Source: Flammeovirga agarivorans
GTDB lineage: Bacteria; Bacteroidota; Bacteroidia; Cytophagales; Flammeovirgaceae
Assembly: GCF_012641475.1 (NCBI RefSeq)
Contig: NZ_JABAIL010000005.1
Span: 62,001 to 126,000, forward strand
Length of the DNA: 64,000 nucleotides
Reading direction: 5' to 3'
The notes beneath the pieces are model-generated. The model was not told the origin of the DNA, made no database searches, and saw only the letters and a list, made by a program, of their open reading frames with translations. Position 1 is the first letter of the stretch. Each line of letters begins with the position of its first letter. Both the position numbers and the translations under genes were made by a program. Shown one piece after another: positions 1-9,413 of this stretch.

Positions 1-1
1 T

Positions 2-703
2 ATAGAAAGACCGACAACGGATACACTTTATTTTAAAATGTATCTGGAATCTTCAAGAAATAGTTCTTGTTTAGAAAGTCAGTGGGTGCAAGAAATATCA
101 TTTGTGAGTCCATTGCCTCAGGCTACAATTTCTTCAAGTTATTCTCCTTCTGATGAAGTATATGGCGAAGTGACTTTTAATGCAGATTCTTCTATTAATA
201 CTGGAAATCACCTTTGGGAAATTTATGAAAATGATGTGAAGATAGATGAAGTATTACTCTCCAGCGAAGAAGAGTTGGTCTATACTTTTGCTACTTCTAA
301 TTTTGATAAAGGAGTCACTTCTCCTTTCAAAAAATATAGTGTGATACTTATTGCCACAGATGCCGAAGAAGCTGAAAATTGTAATGGGTTTAAAGATACT
401 TTAGATCATGTACAGGTTCCGTATTTTCCGAGAGTAAAGGTACCTACAGCAGTATCAGTAAGGTCTTCTTTTGGAGAAGACAATGTTTTTAAGTTAAAGA
501 TCCGAGAGAATGTAGGTATTTATCAATGTAATGTTAGAATCTTTGCTGCAAATCAGAAACAAGTGTATGAGTCCAATGATATCAACTTTGTTTTTGGAGA
601 CAATGAAGAATTTACCGAGACCTTTTATACAGCACAGTTTTCATTATTATATGATGATGGATATGCAGAAAACTTTCAATCATCATTTATCATTACTCCT
701 TAA
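2..703 (+). CDS. C-terminal fragment of a large secreted beta-rich protein (5' end outside window)
   Basis: The reading frame is open from the first bases of the window, so this is the 3' end of a longer gene; the ATG at 38 is only an internal Met. The visible 234 residues are acidic, serine/threonine rich and beta-strand-like, as in stacked Ig/PKD-type domains of Bacteroidota surface proteins. It ends in IITP without a recognisable T9SS sorting tail. A PorP/SprF-family gene begins 17 bp downstream in the same direction. In this phylum a giant adhesin gene next to a PorP/SprF gene is a common pairing (SprB with SprF), so a secreted or surface protein served by that partner is likely (inference). 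No enzyme motif is visible. Confidence 0.6.
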   Translation: MERPTTDTLYFKMYLESSRNSSCLESQWVQEISFVSPLPQATISSSYSPSDEVYGEVTFNADSSINTGNHLWEIYENDVKIDEVLLSSEEELVYTFATSNFDKGVTSPFKKYSVILIATDAEEAENCNGFKDTLDHVQVPYFPRVKVPTAVSVRSSFGEDNVFKLKIRENVGIYQCNVRIFAANQKQVYESNDINFVFGDNEEFTETFYTAQFSLLYDDGYAENFQSSFIITP

Positions 704-720
704 GAGATCTAACTACTACT

Positions 721-1767
721 ATGACTTTACGATTTATTTTCATATTTACTTTTGTGATGTACTCGTTGATTGGTGTATCACAAGATTTACCAACGGGTAC
801 TCCATTTTGGTTAAACTCTGCTCAAAACCCTGCCTTAGCAGGAACATCTATCAATAAAGGAACTGCTGCATTTCGCTATGGCTTTGCAAAAGATGGAATT
901 GACTATGTAGATGCAGGTGGAGAATTAGGTTGGATGATGAAGAACGAGAATGGTTTAGGAGCAGGTATCAATTATCATCAAATTGTTTACCCATTGTCTA
1001 ATGATATTTCGGAAAACGGAACAGTAACCTATAGAAATGTCTCTTTGCCATTTTCAATGATTTTTAGAGATCGAGAAAATGCTTTTTCGATGGGTATTTC
1101 TTTAGGATACGAACAATATGCATTAGGTAATAATATTGGAGTGTATAGTAGTCAGTTAAGTACTACTTCAAATGCGATTGGAAATGCACCATCGTATGCA
1201 TTAAATAATCAGCAAGAGGGAAAATTAGATATTGGTATTGGTTTGAGCTTTTTCACTCATGAGCATTGGGTTGTAAGTTTTTCAGCATTACACCTTCAAC
1301 ATATTATTACTTCTAGTTCAGAAAGTTTATTTCATAATTCATATCCATTGATTAATACCTACGGACAGTATATTATTAATAATCCTCACAATGCTTTTGG
1401 ATGGGTATCTACAGCAGGTTATACATGGAATGGAAATACCCAGAGAATATTTTTATCTACAGAATTTAGAATGTCAATTATACAGATTGGTGGTGGATGG
1501 ACTCCCTATTATTCTAATAACTCTTTTGATCATATTGGATTTGTCTCTTCTTCAGTCAGTATTCCTTTTGGAGAAACAGCATCTTTAAACAGAAGAGGAA
1601 GAATTGAAAAAGCTTCAGATTCTATTTCTCTAAAATTGGTGTATTATCCATCTGTGGCGACAAGAACTTTAATTTATCCAGAATTAGAACTGACACTTTC
1701 TGCAAACATTGGGCAGGGAAAGTATACAGAGCAGTTGAAAAAATTGTGTACACTACCTAGAGATTAG
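721..1767 (+). CDS. PorP/SprF family type IX secretion membrane protein
   Basis: The 348-residue protein has a signal peptide (about residues 1-20, cut near VSQ) followed by the family hallmark NPALAG in the N-terminal strand (FWLNSAQNPALAG). The rest alternates aromatic and polar residues, as expected of an outer-membrane beta-barrel. PorP/SprF proteins belong to the type IX secretion system; many are encoded beside the gene for one dedicated large substrate, as SprF is beside SprB. It lies 17 bp after the large-protein fragment and is probably co-transcribed with it. Its own substrate is inferred to be that protein. Length is typical for the family (about 300-350). Confidence 0.88.
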   Translation: MTLRFIFIFTFVMYSLIGVSQDLPTGTPFWLNSAQNPALAGTSINKGTAAFRYGFAKDGIDYVDAGGELGWMMKNENGLGAGINYHQIVYPLSNDISENGTVTYRNVSLPFSMIFRDRENAFSMGISLGYEQYALGNNIGVYSSQLSTTSNAIGNAPSYALNNQQEGKLDIGIGLSFFTHEHWVVSFSALHLQHIITSSSESLFHNSYPLINTYGQYIINNPHNAFGWVSTAGYTWNGNTQRIFLSTEFRMSIIQIGGGWTPYYSNNSFDHIGFVSSSVSIPFGETASLNRRGRIEKASDSISLKLVYYPSVATRTLIYPELELTLSANIGQGKYTEQLKKLCTLPRD

Positions 1768-2082
1768 ATGAATATTTCATTTATGTGAACAAATAATAAA
1801 CTGAATGTTTACAAAAATGTAGTATTATATTCTATCTAATTGTTGATGTTTGATATTAATTATTGATGTTTTGATTACTACCAGTATTTATTTTAACTCC
1901 ATTTTAGTTTTTTATACTTTTTACTGTTAATCAATGTAAACATTTTAGTGTACTGTGTTAAGTTGGATTAACTCATTTACATTCTTACCAATATCTTTCT
2001 ACATTGAGATTACCAAAGAGGCCTCTTTTTAATCAAATCTGTTCACATAGAGGGCATGTTTTTGCATGCTCGTTAAACACCA
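1768..2082. other. AT-rich intergenic region before tonB
   Basis: About 315 bp without a credible gene. Two imperfect copies of TTGATGTTTGAT / TTGATGTTTTGAT lie near 1842-1876. A small palindrome, GCATG-N6-CATGC, lies at about 2054-2069, just upstream of the tonB start, and could form a weak hairpin in the leader. I see no clear TAnnTTTG promoter box and no strong terminator for the preceding gene. Confidence 0.4.
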
Positions 2083-2904
2083 ATGTCTATGAATGAATTT
2101 TTAAACACTATTGGGCCAGGAGGTATTGTACTTCTATTTCTGGCATTGTTAATCTCTTTGGTGCAGCTCTTCCGAAGGATCGTTAAGAAGAAAAGCTCTT
2201 CTTCTACTTCAAATCAACATCATTTAGTAAAGAAGTACGATGATGTTAATCTTAATAGGTATACCGGCTTTTTTAGATTATTGGGATTATCTATTGCCAT
2301 GTTAACTGTTTTAGCGGCATTTGAATATCCAGTGATCAATAAGGCTTTAATTACTCCCGAGAATATTGATAGAGTAATTGGTAACGAGCATTATGATTCT
2401 GTATTGACGATTGAAATCATAAAGCCGAAACCTCAACCTAGACCAAGAGTAATACCCGATAAAATCGAAGTAACCGATGATCCTACTATTGAAGATATCA
2501 TTTTTGATAATAATGAATTTGATCCTGATGCTGAGATTCCTGATGAACCTATTGTGGATGATCTGTCACCTGACGAAGAGGTTAGTGATGAACCTTTAAT
2601 TATTGTTGAGCAGACTGCTGAATTTAAAGGTGGTTTAGGGAAGTTCTATAAATTCCTTGGTAAAAAATTAAAGTATCCAAGAATGGCAAAGCAAATGCAT
2701 ATCGAAGGAAAAGTATTTGTAGAATTCATTGTTGAAAGAGATGGTACTTTAACAGATATCAGAGTCTCTAGAGGCATCGGTGGAGGATGTGATGAAGAAG
2801 CCATCCGTGTATTGAAAGAATCTCCAGCATGGCAACCGGCAAGGCAAAGAGGTCGAGTAGTTCGCCAGAAAATGGTTATTCCTATCTATTTCAAATTAAA
2901 CTAA
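2083..2904 (+). CDS. tonB: Energy transducer TonB
   Basis: The 273-residue protein couples inner-membrane proton motive force to TonB-dependent outer-membrane receptors. The C-terminal TonB domain (about 190-273) is clear: KYPRMAKQMHIEGKVFVEF, the glycine-rich GIGGGCDEEAIRVL, and the end IPIYFKLN. Before it is a proline/acidic spacer (about 108-180, with KPKPQPRPRV), as expected for spanning the periplasm. Unusually, there are two hydrophobic segments, about 13-31 and 61-82, separated by a basic linker; most TonBs have a single N-terminal anchor. No exbB/exbD is adjacent. Two receptors in this window could be its clients. A terminator follows at 3004-3040. Confidence 0.9.
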   Translation: MSMNEFLNTIGPGGIVLLFLALLISLVQLFRRIVKKKSSSSTSNQHHLVKKYDDVNLNRYTGFFRLLGLSIAMLTVLAAFEYPVINKALITPENIDRVIGNEHYDSVLTIEIIKPKPQPRPRVIPDKIEVTDDPTIEDIIFDNNEFDPDAEIPDEPIVDDLSPDEEVSDEPLIIVEQTAEFKGGLGKFYKFLGKKLKYPRMAKQMHIEGKVFVEFIVERDGTLTDIRVSRGIGGGCDEEAIRVLKESPAWQPARQRGRVVRQKMVIPIYFKLN

Positions 2905-3003
2905 AATGTAAACGATACTGTATGAAATAATATGTAAGTGAATATTATTCGTATATTCCTACAATCCGTAATCAACAGGCAGGTCTAATCAGCCTGCCAT
3001 ATG

Positions 3004-3040
3004 AGGCATCAATTATTCTAAAGAGTATTGATGCCTTTTT
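3004..3040. terminator. Bidirectional intrinsic terminator
   Basis: A 10-bp perfect stem (AGGCATCAAT 3004-3013 with ATTGATGCCT 3027-3036) is followed by TTTTT, lying between convergent tonB and the C45-type gene, whose stop codon abuts it. A second GC-rich hairpin, GGCAGG/CCTGCC at 2978-2998, sits just before it without a T-tract. Confidence 0.85.
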
Positions 3041-4679
3041 ATTTACTGACCATTAAATATTTATTTTCGATGGCTTTTCTTTTTTCGAAAGTACTCACCT
3101 CTTTATCTAGAGCTATTTTATAATACACTTGAGCCATATCCCAATCATTCATCTTAGCAAAATAATCACCTAATAGCTCATAGGTTAAATACGAGTCTGG
3201 ATTTAACCTTCTAAAATGTAAAAGTTCTTTGTCCTGAAACCTAGGAAGATCTGGCGTCCAGTCTTCAATAAGTTGGGCAAAGGTCTGAAACGATTGATAG
3301 TTTCTATATTCTTGTGAATCTTTAATATGATCCCTAGGAATGTATTTATTACTGGAAGCTAATGTTGGTTTTGGAGGATAGTTATAAGCTTGAATAAATA
3401 CAGAGTCTAGATTATAGCAGATAAACTGATCGAGTTGTCGATGATCTGCAGAGACCCACATTTCTCTAGTGTTTGGTTTAAAAATAACGGAGTGATGAAG
3501 GTTCAATGAATTAATCGATTTTTTATTACCCAACCCTATTGTTGTATTCTCAAATCCTTTTGTATCTCTTAGTATTGATGCGATATCCGGAACAGTAAAC
3601 TTTTCTTTGTTGTTGATTAATTCCTGAATACGGATGGATTTATAATAAGAAGCATATGTAGGATCATAGACTCTATTTTCTCTCAATTTTTCAGTTTGAA
3701 GGTGGTTGGTAGCGATGAGTTCATTGGTTCTCATCTGAATAGAATCTATTCCATCTGGCGTTTTTTCGATGATAATAGCAGTGCTATCAAAGGCTGATGC
3801 AACAAGGATAGTTTCAGAAACATAGGCCTCTTTGGTTAGAGCTATATTGAATGCTTCTTCTACCGTCATGGCATATTGTAAAATTTCTCTTGTAATCAGA
3901 GACATAGGCATGGTGGCTTTTGTCGGAATATCAGATTCTACAGGATTTGTACTTACTGTTAATCCCATTTCATTCATACCCGATACAGTACCCACAAATC
4001 CACCCCAAGTTATAGACGCAAACTTAAATCCTTCTAGAGGTTTTACGAAGTGTATGAGCTTTTCTTTCTGAAAATCTGGATGAACTTCAAATTCAAAATT
4101 CCTCCCTACTAGAATATTACTCTCATAAGTTTTGTTGCCTGTGAGTACAAAGCCAATAGAACTGTTTACTTCTACTTCATCAAAATTTCTTTCGATGTCG
4201 TATAAACTGTGATAGTTTAAAATACGTTGATATGCTGAACCATAAGCATTGTATTTAGGATTAGCACTTTTCGATAATCCATACATTTCTTCACAGTATT
4301 CAGGTAAAATTCTATTATCAAGATGTCGGTTGTACATCGATTTTATCGCCCGAATCGCATACTTATTTTTTATTGGAGATTTTTCAGTAATCTTCTTAAT
4401 GTAGGCTTCTTCATGACGATCCAAGAGTTCTTTGGCTAAAACTCCTGTACTATATCCAATGTCAAATGGAGAACCTTCGGTATATAACTCCCAAAGTCCA
4501 CCTTCATTTTTATTGATGAAGTTTTTATGAAGCATTAGATGTTGTTCATCCAATGTATCAACAGGATATTGAGTAATGTCTGTATTATTAATTTTTGGAG
4601 TAGGAATAAACAGCCACGATTGTACCCAAACGATAAGAATAAAGAATAACAGCAAAAAAGCTATGCCCAGTCTTCGCAT
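3039..4679 (-). CDS. C45-family (acyl-CoA:6-APA acyltransferase-like) Ntn hydrolase with N-terminal anchor
   Basis: The 546-residue protein has one N-terminal hydrophobic segment (about 5-24) and resembles the C45 autoproteolytic acyltransferase/hydrolase family. Diagnostic stretches are NILVGRNFEFE, SITWGGFVGTVSGMNEMG and LTVSTNPV. These enzymes cut themselves to expose an N-terminal nucleophile, normally Cys. At the expected site, just before FVLTGNKT, the sequence reads NSSIG, so Ser173 or Ser174 takes the place of Cys. The C-terminal 70 residues look like a helical tetratricopeptide-type tail. It is probably exported or membrane-anchored. The substrate is unknown; bile-salt, penicillin and N-acyl amide hydrolases share the fold. 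It stands alone and is convergent with tonB. Confidence 0.75.
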   Translation of the reverse strand: MRRLGIAFLLLFFILIVWVQSWLFIPTPKINNTDITQYPVDTLDEQHLMLHKNFINKNEGGLWELYTEGSPFDIGYSTGVLAKELLDRHEEAYIKKITEKSPIKNKYAIRAIKSMYNRHLDNRILPEYCEEMYGLSKSANPKYNAYGSAYQRILNYHSLYDIERNFDEVEVNSSIGFVLTGNKTYESNILVGRNFEFEVHPDFQKEKLIHFVKPLEGFKFASITWGGFVGTVSGMNEMGLTVSTNPVESDIPTKATMPMSLITREILQYAMTVEEAFNIALTKEAYVSETILVASAFDSTAIIIEKTPDGIDSIQMRTNELIATNHLQTEKLRENRVYDPTYASYYKSIRIQELINNKEKFTVPDIASILRDTKGFENTTIGLGNKKSINSLNLHHSVIFKPNTREMWVSADHRQLDQFICYNLDSVFIQAYNYPPKPTLASSNKYIPRDHIKDSQEYRNYQSFQTFAQLIEDWTPDLPRFQDKELLHFRRLNPDSYLTYELLGDYFAKMNDWDMAQVYYKIALDKEVSTFEKRKAIENKYLMVSK

Positions 4680-4740
4680 AGTATATTAGAGAGTTATGTA
4701 TTGAGTGATGATTATTTAATATGTTAACCCTCTAAAATAA

Positions 4741-4785
4741 AAAAGCATTCCCAAAGTTTCAATTTTTACTTTAAAGAATGCTTTT
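4741..4785 (-). terminator. Terminator of the small unknown gene
   Basis: A 10-bp perfect stem (AAAAGCATTC 4741-4750 with GAATGCTTTT 4776-4785) lies just past the stop of the gene at 4793-5125. On the minus strand it runs into a T-rich stretch. Confidence 0.8.
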
Positions 4786-4792
4786 TCTTATT

Positions 4793-5125
4793 TTAATTAT
4801 GATTTACAGCAAGTGTTCCATTGAATTTGAAAAGTGCTTTATCTCTTTTATTGATCGTTGCTGTTACATTAAAATGTTGTGATGAATACGCCTTCCAATC
4901 AATTTTTACTTTCAGCCCTTGATCGATATATCTTTCCATAGGATATAAAAGTTTTACTTTGTGCGTATGAGCAAGAGAACAACTCAATTGTTTTTCTTTT
5001 TCAAAAACTGCCAATATTACCTTAACCAAAGATAATTCTGGAAACTTCTCTGCATTTAATTCGTCTTCTGAAATGTGCAATGATGAGACAATTGATTCTT
5101 CTAAAAAATTCGTTTTGATAGTCAT
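4793..5125 (-). CDS. Small protein of unknown function
   Basis: This 110-residue protein has no signal peptide and no membrane segment, and I do not recognise a family. The N-terminal half is acidic (EESIVSSLHISEDELNAEKF). The C-terminal half alternates hydrophobic residues (FNVTATINKRDKALFKF) and suggests a small beta-sheet. It is a separate transcription unit: it has its own terminator (4741-4785) and Bacteroidota-type -7 boxes upstream (5177-5192). Next to these, the nine bases ATCGATATT occur twice, at about 5153-5161 and 5168-5176, and could be a regulator site. That arrangement supports a real expressed gene, but its role is unknown. Confidence 0.6.
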   Translation of the reverse strand: MTIKTNFLEESIVSSLHISEDELNAEKFPELSLVKVILAVFEKEKQLSCSLAHTHKVKLLYPMERYIDQGLKVKIDWKAYSSQHFNVTATINKRDKALFKFNGTLAVNHN

Positions 5126-5176
5126 TTGTATCTATTTATGGTAGTATAAACATCGATATTTAAGTGAATCGATATT

Positions 5177-5192
5177 CAAATATACAAAAGTA
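5177..5192 (-). promoter_or_regulatory. Two overlapping-phase -7 boxes (TATATTTG and TACTTTTG) upstream of the small unknown gene
   Basis: Read on the minus strand, 5184-5177 is TATATTTG and 5192-5185 is TACTTTTG; both fit TAnnTTTG. A TTG lies 22 bp before the downstream box. Just downstream, the direct repeats ATCGATATT may be an operator. Confidence 0.5.
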
Positions 5193-5344
5193 TACATAGG
5201 ATAAAACAAGGTATTGTATCGGTTTTCCTAAATAAAGACGAAGCGATATTCTACAGATATATTAGATATAAGGATTTGAAAAATATTTCGTCGAAAGGAA
5301 ATTCATTGTAATTTTATCCACTAAACTTTATAGAAATAAACAAT

Positions 5345-6391
5345 ATGCATTCTTGGAAAACTTGGTTAAAGCGTTCCCTTTTATTTTTACTTTTTGCCGT
5401 GTTGGTTTTCTTGGGATACTATCATGAAGAAACTGTTTATGGTATTCGTCAAGGGGCAGGGCAATTGGATATCATTTTTAATGCTAAACCTTTACAGGAA
5501 TATTTAGACGATCCATCATTTTCTCAACAACAAAAAGATAAGATACTTTTGATCCAGGAAATTCGTCAATTTACCATTGACTCTCTTGGTTTGGACGAAT
5601 CTGAAAGCTATACCAAAATGTATGATCAAAAAGGAAAGCCAATTCTATGGACAGTAACGGCTTGTGATCCTTTTAAATTGGAAGCTAAAAAATGGTCTTT
5701 TCCTATTTTCGGAACATTTTCATATAAAGGCTTTTTTGATATCGATTTAGCAAAACAATCAAGAGATGCTCTTAGAAAAGAAGGGTACGATGCAGAAGTG
5801 GGTGAAGTGGCAGCATGGTCTACATTGGGTATTTTAAATGATCCCATACTTAGTAGTATGCTCAATAGAAATACAGGTAGTTTGGCTCATTTAATTATTC
5901 ATGAGTTGACGCATGGAACACTCTATGCCATGAGTTCAATTTCTTTTAATGAAAATCTAGCCGATTTTGTTGGGGATGAAGGAGCCAAACGTTTTCTGAT
6001 TTATAAATACGGAAAAACCTCAGACGAATACATCCATTATATTTCTCGGAAAGATGATAGAAAGACATTTTCTGAATATATTTTGAAAGGTAGTAATGAG
6101 TTAGACGATTTATATAACTCATTTACAGAGGAGATGTCAGTGGAAGAAAAACAGGAAGCTAAGAATAAAAAAATAGAAGAAATAAAAGCAGGGATTCAAG
6201 ATTTAGATTTCGCCAATTATCGTTATTGTAATTACTTTAATGATTTCACTCCCAACAATACTTTCTTTATGAGTTACAAGCGCTACAGAGAAAAACAAAA
6301 TGAATTTAAGGAGCAGTTTGATAATGAATTCAATGGTGATTTCCATGCTTACATGGATTATCTAAAAGACAATTATAAATCGTTGTTCTAG
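5345..6391 (+). CDS. Membrane-anchored zinc aminopeptidase (PF10023 family)
   Basis: The 348-residue protein matches the predicted aminopeptidase family PF10023. Features are an N-terminal transmembrane anchor (about 12-28), the conserved start YGIRQGAGQLDII, the zinc motif HELTH (about 187-191), and the downstream glutamate motif FNENLADFVG about 10 residues on. HExxH plus the later Glu fits a gluzincin-like metallopeptidase. The catalytic domain is predicted to face the periplasm. The C-terminal 100 residues are charged and helical (EEKQEAKNKKIEEI). It is monocistronic, with a strong terminator at 6394-6435. Natural substrates of the family are not established. Confidence 0.82.
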   Translation: MHSWKTWLKRSLLFLLFAVLVFLGYYHEETVYGIRQGAGQLDIIFNAKPLQEYLDDPSFSQQQKDKILLIQEIRQFTIDSLGLDESESYTKMYDQKGKPILWTVTACDPFKLEAKKWSFPIFGTFSYKGFFDIDLAKQSRDALRKEGYDAEVGEVAAWSTLGILNDPILSSMLNRNTGSLAHLIIHELTHGTLYAMSSISFNENLADFVGDEGAKRFLIYKYGKTSDEYIHYISRKDDRKTFSEYILKGSNELDDLYNSFTEEMSVEEKQEAKNKKIEEIKAGIQDLDFANYRYCNYFNDFTPNNTFFMSYKRYREKQNEFKEQFDNEFNGDFHAYMDYLKDNYKSLF

Positions 6392-6393
6392 AA

Positions 6394-6435
6394 AAAAGAG
6401 GTAGTAAAGAGCTGATATTCTTTACTACCTCTTTT
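6394..6435. terminator. Strong bidirectional terminator
   Basis: A perfect 17-bp stem (6394-6410 with 6419-6435; core AGAGGTAGTAAAGA) with an 8-nt loop and A/T tails on both sides, between the convergent aminopeptidase and TonB-dependent receptor genes. Confidence 0.92.
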
Positions 6436-6437
6436 GT

Positions 6438-8807
6438 TTAAAAGGCTACTCTGTAATAGAAATTTGGCATAATGAAAAAGACTTTATCCTCATCTATCGT
6501 TTGTTTATGATGGTTGTATTTATAACCATTCATTTGTTCTGTAAGCAATGCATTTTGCATATCCAATCCCCAAGTTCTAATGGTTTTCTTCTTTGGAATT
6601 TTATAAGTGATACCAAAGTTCATCCATATCTCATCTTGACCTTTTACTGTATACAATTCGTTTTCTTTGTATACCACTTTTTGTTGTTGGTGAGAAGCTG
6701 CTTCATCATAAGGTGTCAAAGGTATTCCTCCTAAATAGGTCGCGTTGATATTCACTCCCAACAAGTTTTTCCCTTTAACAACAAACTCTTTTCCAGCGGT
6801 AATAGTGGCCATATAGTTTCTATTGAACAATGTATTTCTAGTTACTCCAAGATCATCGGTATATTTAGAATCATACAAAGAGCCTGTCAGCATATAATAA
6901 TACCCATTGACCATAGATCTCTCTAATGTAATGTCAATACCTTTATTGATACCTGTACCTGTATTTACAATAGGTGCATTTGCTTCCCACATTGTCGTAT
7001 AATTGGCAAAAGAATAAGAAGTACCTTGCAATACTGGAACATCAAACAATTCTTGATAATATACTTCCGTAGTTAATCGAATATTTTTTGATAGGTTGAT
7101 TTTTACACTACCCACATAGTGATCCGATTTAGATAATTTCATATCATTGACTTTTTGGGTATTGGGATTGATAAAAGAGTATACTTTTAATTCTTCCCTT
7201 TTACTGTGTCTACCATAAGCAGCACCTAATGTGATATTTTCAGAAGGATTGTATTGAATACCAAATCTAGGCTCTAGTGATACTTCATCGACGAGTTCAA
7301 ACTTAGTGACAGCAACACCTGCGTTGACACTTATATTATGAAGCAATTGATACTTGAACTGAGTAAATGCATTTGCATTATAAGCTTGTAGATTACTTTC
7401 GTATCGATTTTTTAAATCTCCCATCAGCGTATCTACTTTGTAAGCATATCCATCCGATTGAATGACATCAGTTCGAATACCTGTTTTATTGATTAGCCTG
7501 TTAGTAATATTGGTAGTAAAAGTGGAAGCAAAAGTAACCTTACTTTCAATGTTTTGCTGTTGTTCATGAGGATGTAAAATACCTGTGTTTAAAGTATCAG
7601 CATCTTGCTCAAAATATAGTGTATTGTTTTTATACAGATTGGTAGTGACGCCTACACTTGTGGATAAAACACTGGAAGATCCAAGTGGTAATAAATAATT
7701 GGCTCCTAAAGCACCCATACCGAAATCAATATCTTTATCTAAAAAGTCTTGGTCATACTCTCTGTATTTTAATTTAATATCTGTCGGGTCTTCATCGTCT
7801 ACTTCATGTACATATTTTTTATATGGAGTTTCGATATCACTTAATCCTCCCATACCCCAAATATTCAGTTGACCTTTATTTTTTGATGGAAAGGAAAGGT
7901 TGAACGATAGATCCTGAAAATTGGGAGCAGTACCTCCTGATAATTTACCAATGTATCCAATAAAGCCATGTCTATAGTTAATGAGGTAAGAAGACCCCTT
8001 TTCTTTATTAATAGGCCCTTCTGAAGCTAAATCTACACCAAGAATACCCAATTGCACCGAATGATGATGTTCTTCTGTATTTCCTTTTCTAAAGTTGATA
8101 TCAAAAACTCCAGAAGTGGAATTCGAATATTCAGAAGGAAAAGCACCAGTAAAAAAATCTGTTCCTCTCAATACATTCGCACTATAAATAGAAATAAGTC
8201 CTGCTCCAGCTAAGTTACCACCACCGAAGTGAGCAGCCCCTGATACATCAATATCATTGACCCTCCAAAGTACAGAAGTTGGAGAGTTGCCTCGAATGAC
8301 AACACCATTATCTTGAGGAGCCGAAAATGTAACTCCGGCAAAATTATAAGCTACTCTGGATGGATCACTTAAACCTCCAGCAAAACGATTGGATTCTTCA
8401 ATAGTAAATGATCTATTACTGACCACCGACATGACATTGGATGCATCTTTATCGTTTGTTGCTGAAATCGTAATATTATCAAGTGTCGTTACTTGCTCTT
8501 CCATCTCGAAATTGATCTGGTTCTTGCCTTCACCCGAAACCAATACTTCAGTTTGTCTGATATTTTTATACCCAATGGATTGAATCAAAATAGTATATCG
8601 ACCCAACTTAAGGTTACTGATCACAAATACCCCTTCTTCATCGGTGATTCCTCCAACGATTGGAGACGAATCTTCTATCTGTATAGCGGCTCCAATAATA
8701 GGTTGTTGGCTGACTTTATCAATTACTTTACCTTGAATGGAAAATGTTTGTCCGAAAGATGTTTGGTTTAACAGAAGTATAAAAAATAATAGCGTTATAC
8801 GTTTCAT
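6438..8807 (-). CDS. TonB-dependent receptor with carboxypeptidase-regulatory N-domain
   Basis: This 789-residue outer-membrane receptor has a signal peptide (1-19, cut before QTFSIQG). A CarboxypepD_reg-like beta-sandwich follows (about 22-105; GKVIDKVSQQPIIGA). Next is a plug domain (about 125-235) with VVIRGNSPTSVLWRVNDIDV, and then a 22-strand-type barrel ending in the aromatic FYYRVAF. It should take up a ligand with TonB energy, but the substrate cannot be read from the sequence. No SusD-like partner is adjacent, so it is not a classical SusCD pair. It stands alone and converges on the aminopeptidase gene. Confidence 0.9.
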   Translation of the reverse strand: MKRITLLFFILLLNQTSFGQTFSIQGKVIDKVSQQPIIGAAIQIEDSSPIVGGITDEEGVFVISNLKLGRYTILIQSIGYKNIRQTEVLVSGEGKNQINFEMEEQVTTLDNITISATNDKDASNVMSVVSNRSFTIEESNRFAGGLSDPSRVAYNFAGVTFSAPQDNGVVIRGNSPTSVLWRVNDIDVSGAAHFGGGNLAGAGLISIYSANVLRGTDFFTGAFPSEYSNSTSGVFDINFRKGNTEEHHHSVQLGILGVDLASEGPINKEKGSSYLINYRHGFIGYIGKLSGGTAPNFQDLSFNLSFPSKNKGQLNIWGMGGLSDIETPYKKYVHEVDDEDPTDIKLKYREYDQDFLDKDIDFGMGALGANYLLPLGSSSVLSTSVGVTTNLYKNNTLYFEQDADTLNTGILHPHEQQQNIESKVTFASTFTTNITNRLINKTGIRTDVIQSDGYAYKVDTLMGDLKNRYESNLQAYNANAFTQFKYQLLHNISVNAGVAVTKFELVDEVSLEPRFGIQYNPSENITLGAAYGRHSKREELKVYSFINPNTQKVNDMKLSKSDHYVGSVKINLSKNIRLTTEVYYQELFDVPVLQGTSYSFANYTTMWEANAPIVNTGTGINKGIDITLERSMVNGYYYMLTGSLYDSKYTDDLGVTRNTLFNRNYMATITAGKEFVVKGKNLLGVNINATYLGGIPLTPYDEAASHQQQKVVYKENELYTVKGQDEIWMNFGITYKIPKKKTIRTWGLDMQNALLTEQMNGYKYNHHKQTIDEDKVFFIMPNFYYRVAF

Positions 8808-8912
8808 TGATTGATGTTAAGTTTGATGAACATGATTTCTAGTTTTCATATTCAAGACCCGTCAATGATTATTTACCCCTATTTTCACTAATATATTTTT
8901 TAATTTTATACG

Positions 8913-9413
8913 ATGATATCATTAAGAAAACTTCAAAAAGAAGACAGAACTATAATTGTAGAGTTGATCAATAATAGGAAGATACTCGATAACTTAAGAG
9001 ATAGAATTCCATATCCTTATTCATTATCTGATGCTGACTTTTTTATTGATTTAACTCATAAAGAAGAACAACAAAATACTTTTGCCATTACTTATAACGG
9101 AGATTTTTGTGGTGTTATCGGATTAATTCGATTAGAAGATATTCACCGACTTAATGCTGAAATTGGTTATTGGATTGGAGAAAAATATTGGAACAGAGGA
9201 ATTATTACTGAAGCAATTGATCAAGTAACGCAATATGGTTTCGAGACCTTACAGTTAGAAAGGATATTTGCAGGCGTATTCGATTACAACAAAGGATCTA
9301 TGAAAGCACTTGAGAAAAATGGGTTTCAATTAGAAGGAATTCACAGAAGAGCTATCGTAAAAAATGATGTGATTTATGATGAGCATCTTTATGCAAAACT
9401 AAAAGAGTATTAG
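8913..9413 (+). CDS. GNAT-family N-acetyltransferase (RimJ/RimL-like)
   Basis: The 166-residue protein covers the whole GNAT fold. It shows IGYWIGEKYWNRGIITEAI (the beta4 strand and acetyl-CoA pyrophosphate loop, about 87-107) and the conserved NKGSMKALEKNGFQLEG near 128-145, typical of RimJ/RimL-type enzymes that acetylate protein N-termini or small amines. It is a soluble cytoplasmic protein and a single gene. Its stop codon lies inside the left arm of the terminator hairpin at 9401-9443. The substrate is unknown. Confidence 0.88.
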   Translation: MISLRKLQKEDRTIIVELINNRKILDNLRDRIPYPYSLSDADFFIDLTHKEEQQNTFAITYNGDFCGVIGLIRLEDIHRLNAEIGYWIGEKYWNRGIITEAIDQVTQYGFETLQLERIFAGVFDYNKGSMKALEKNGFQLEGIHRRAIVKNDVIYDEHLYAKLKEY

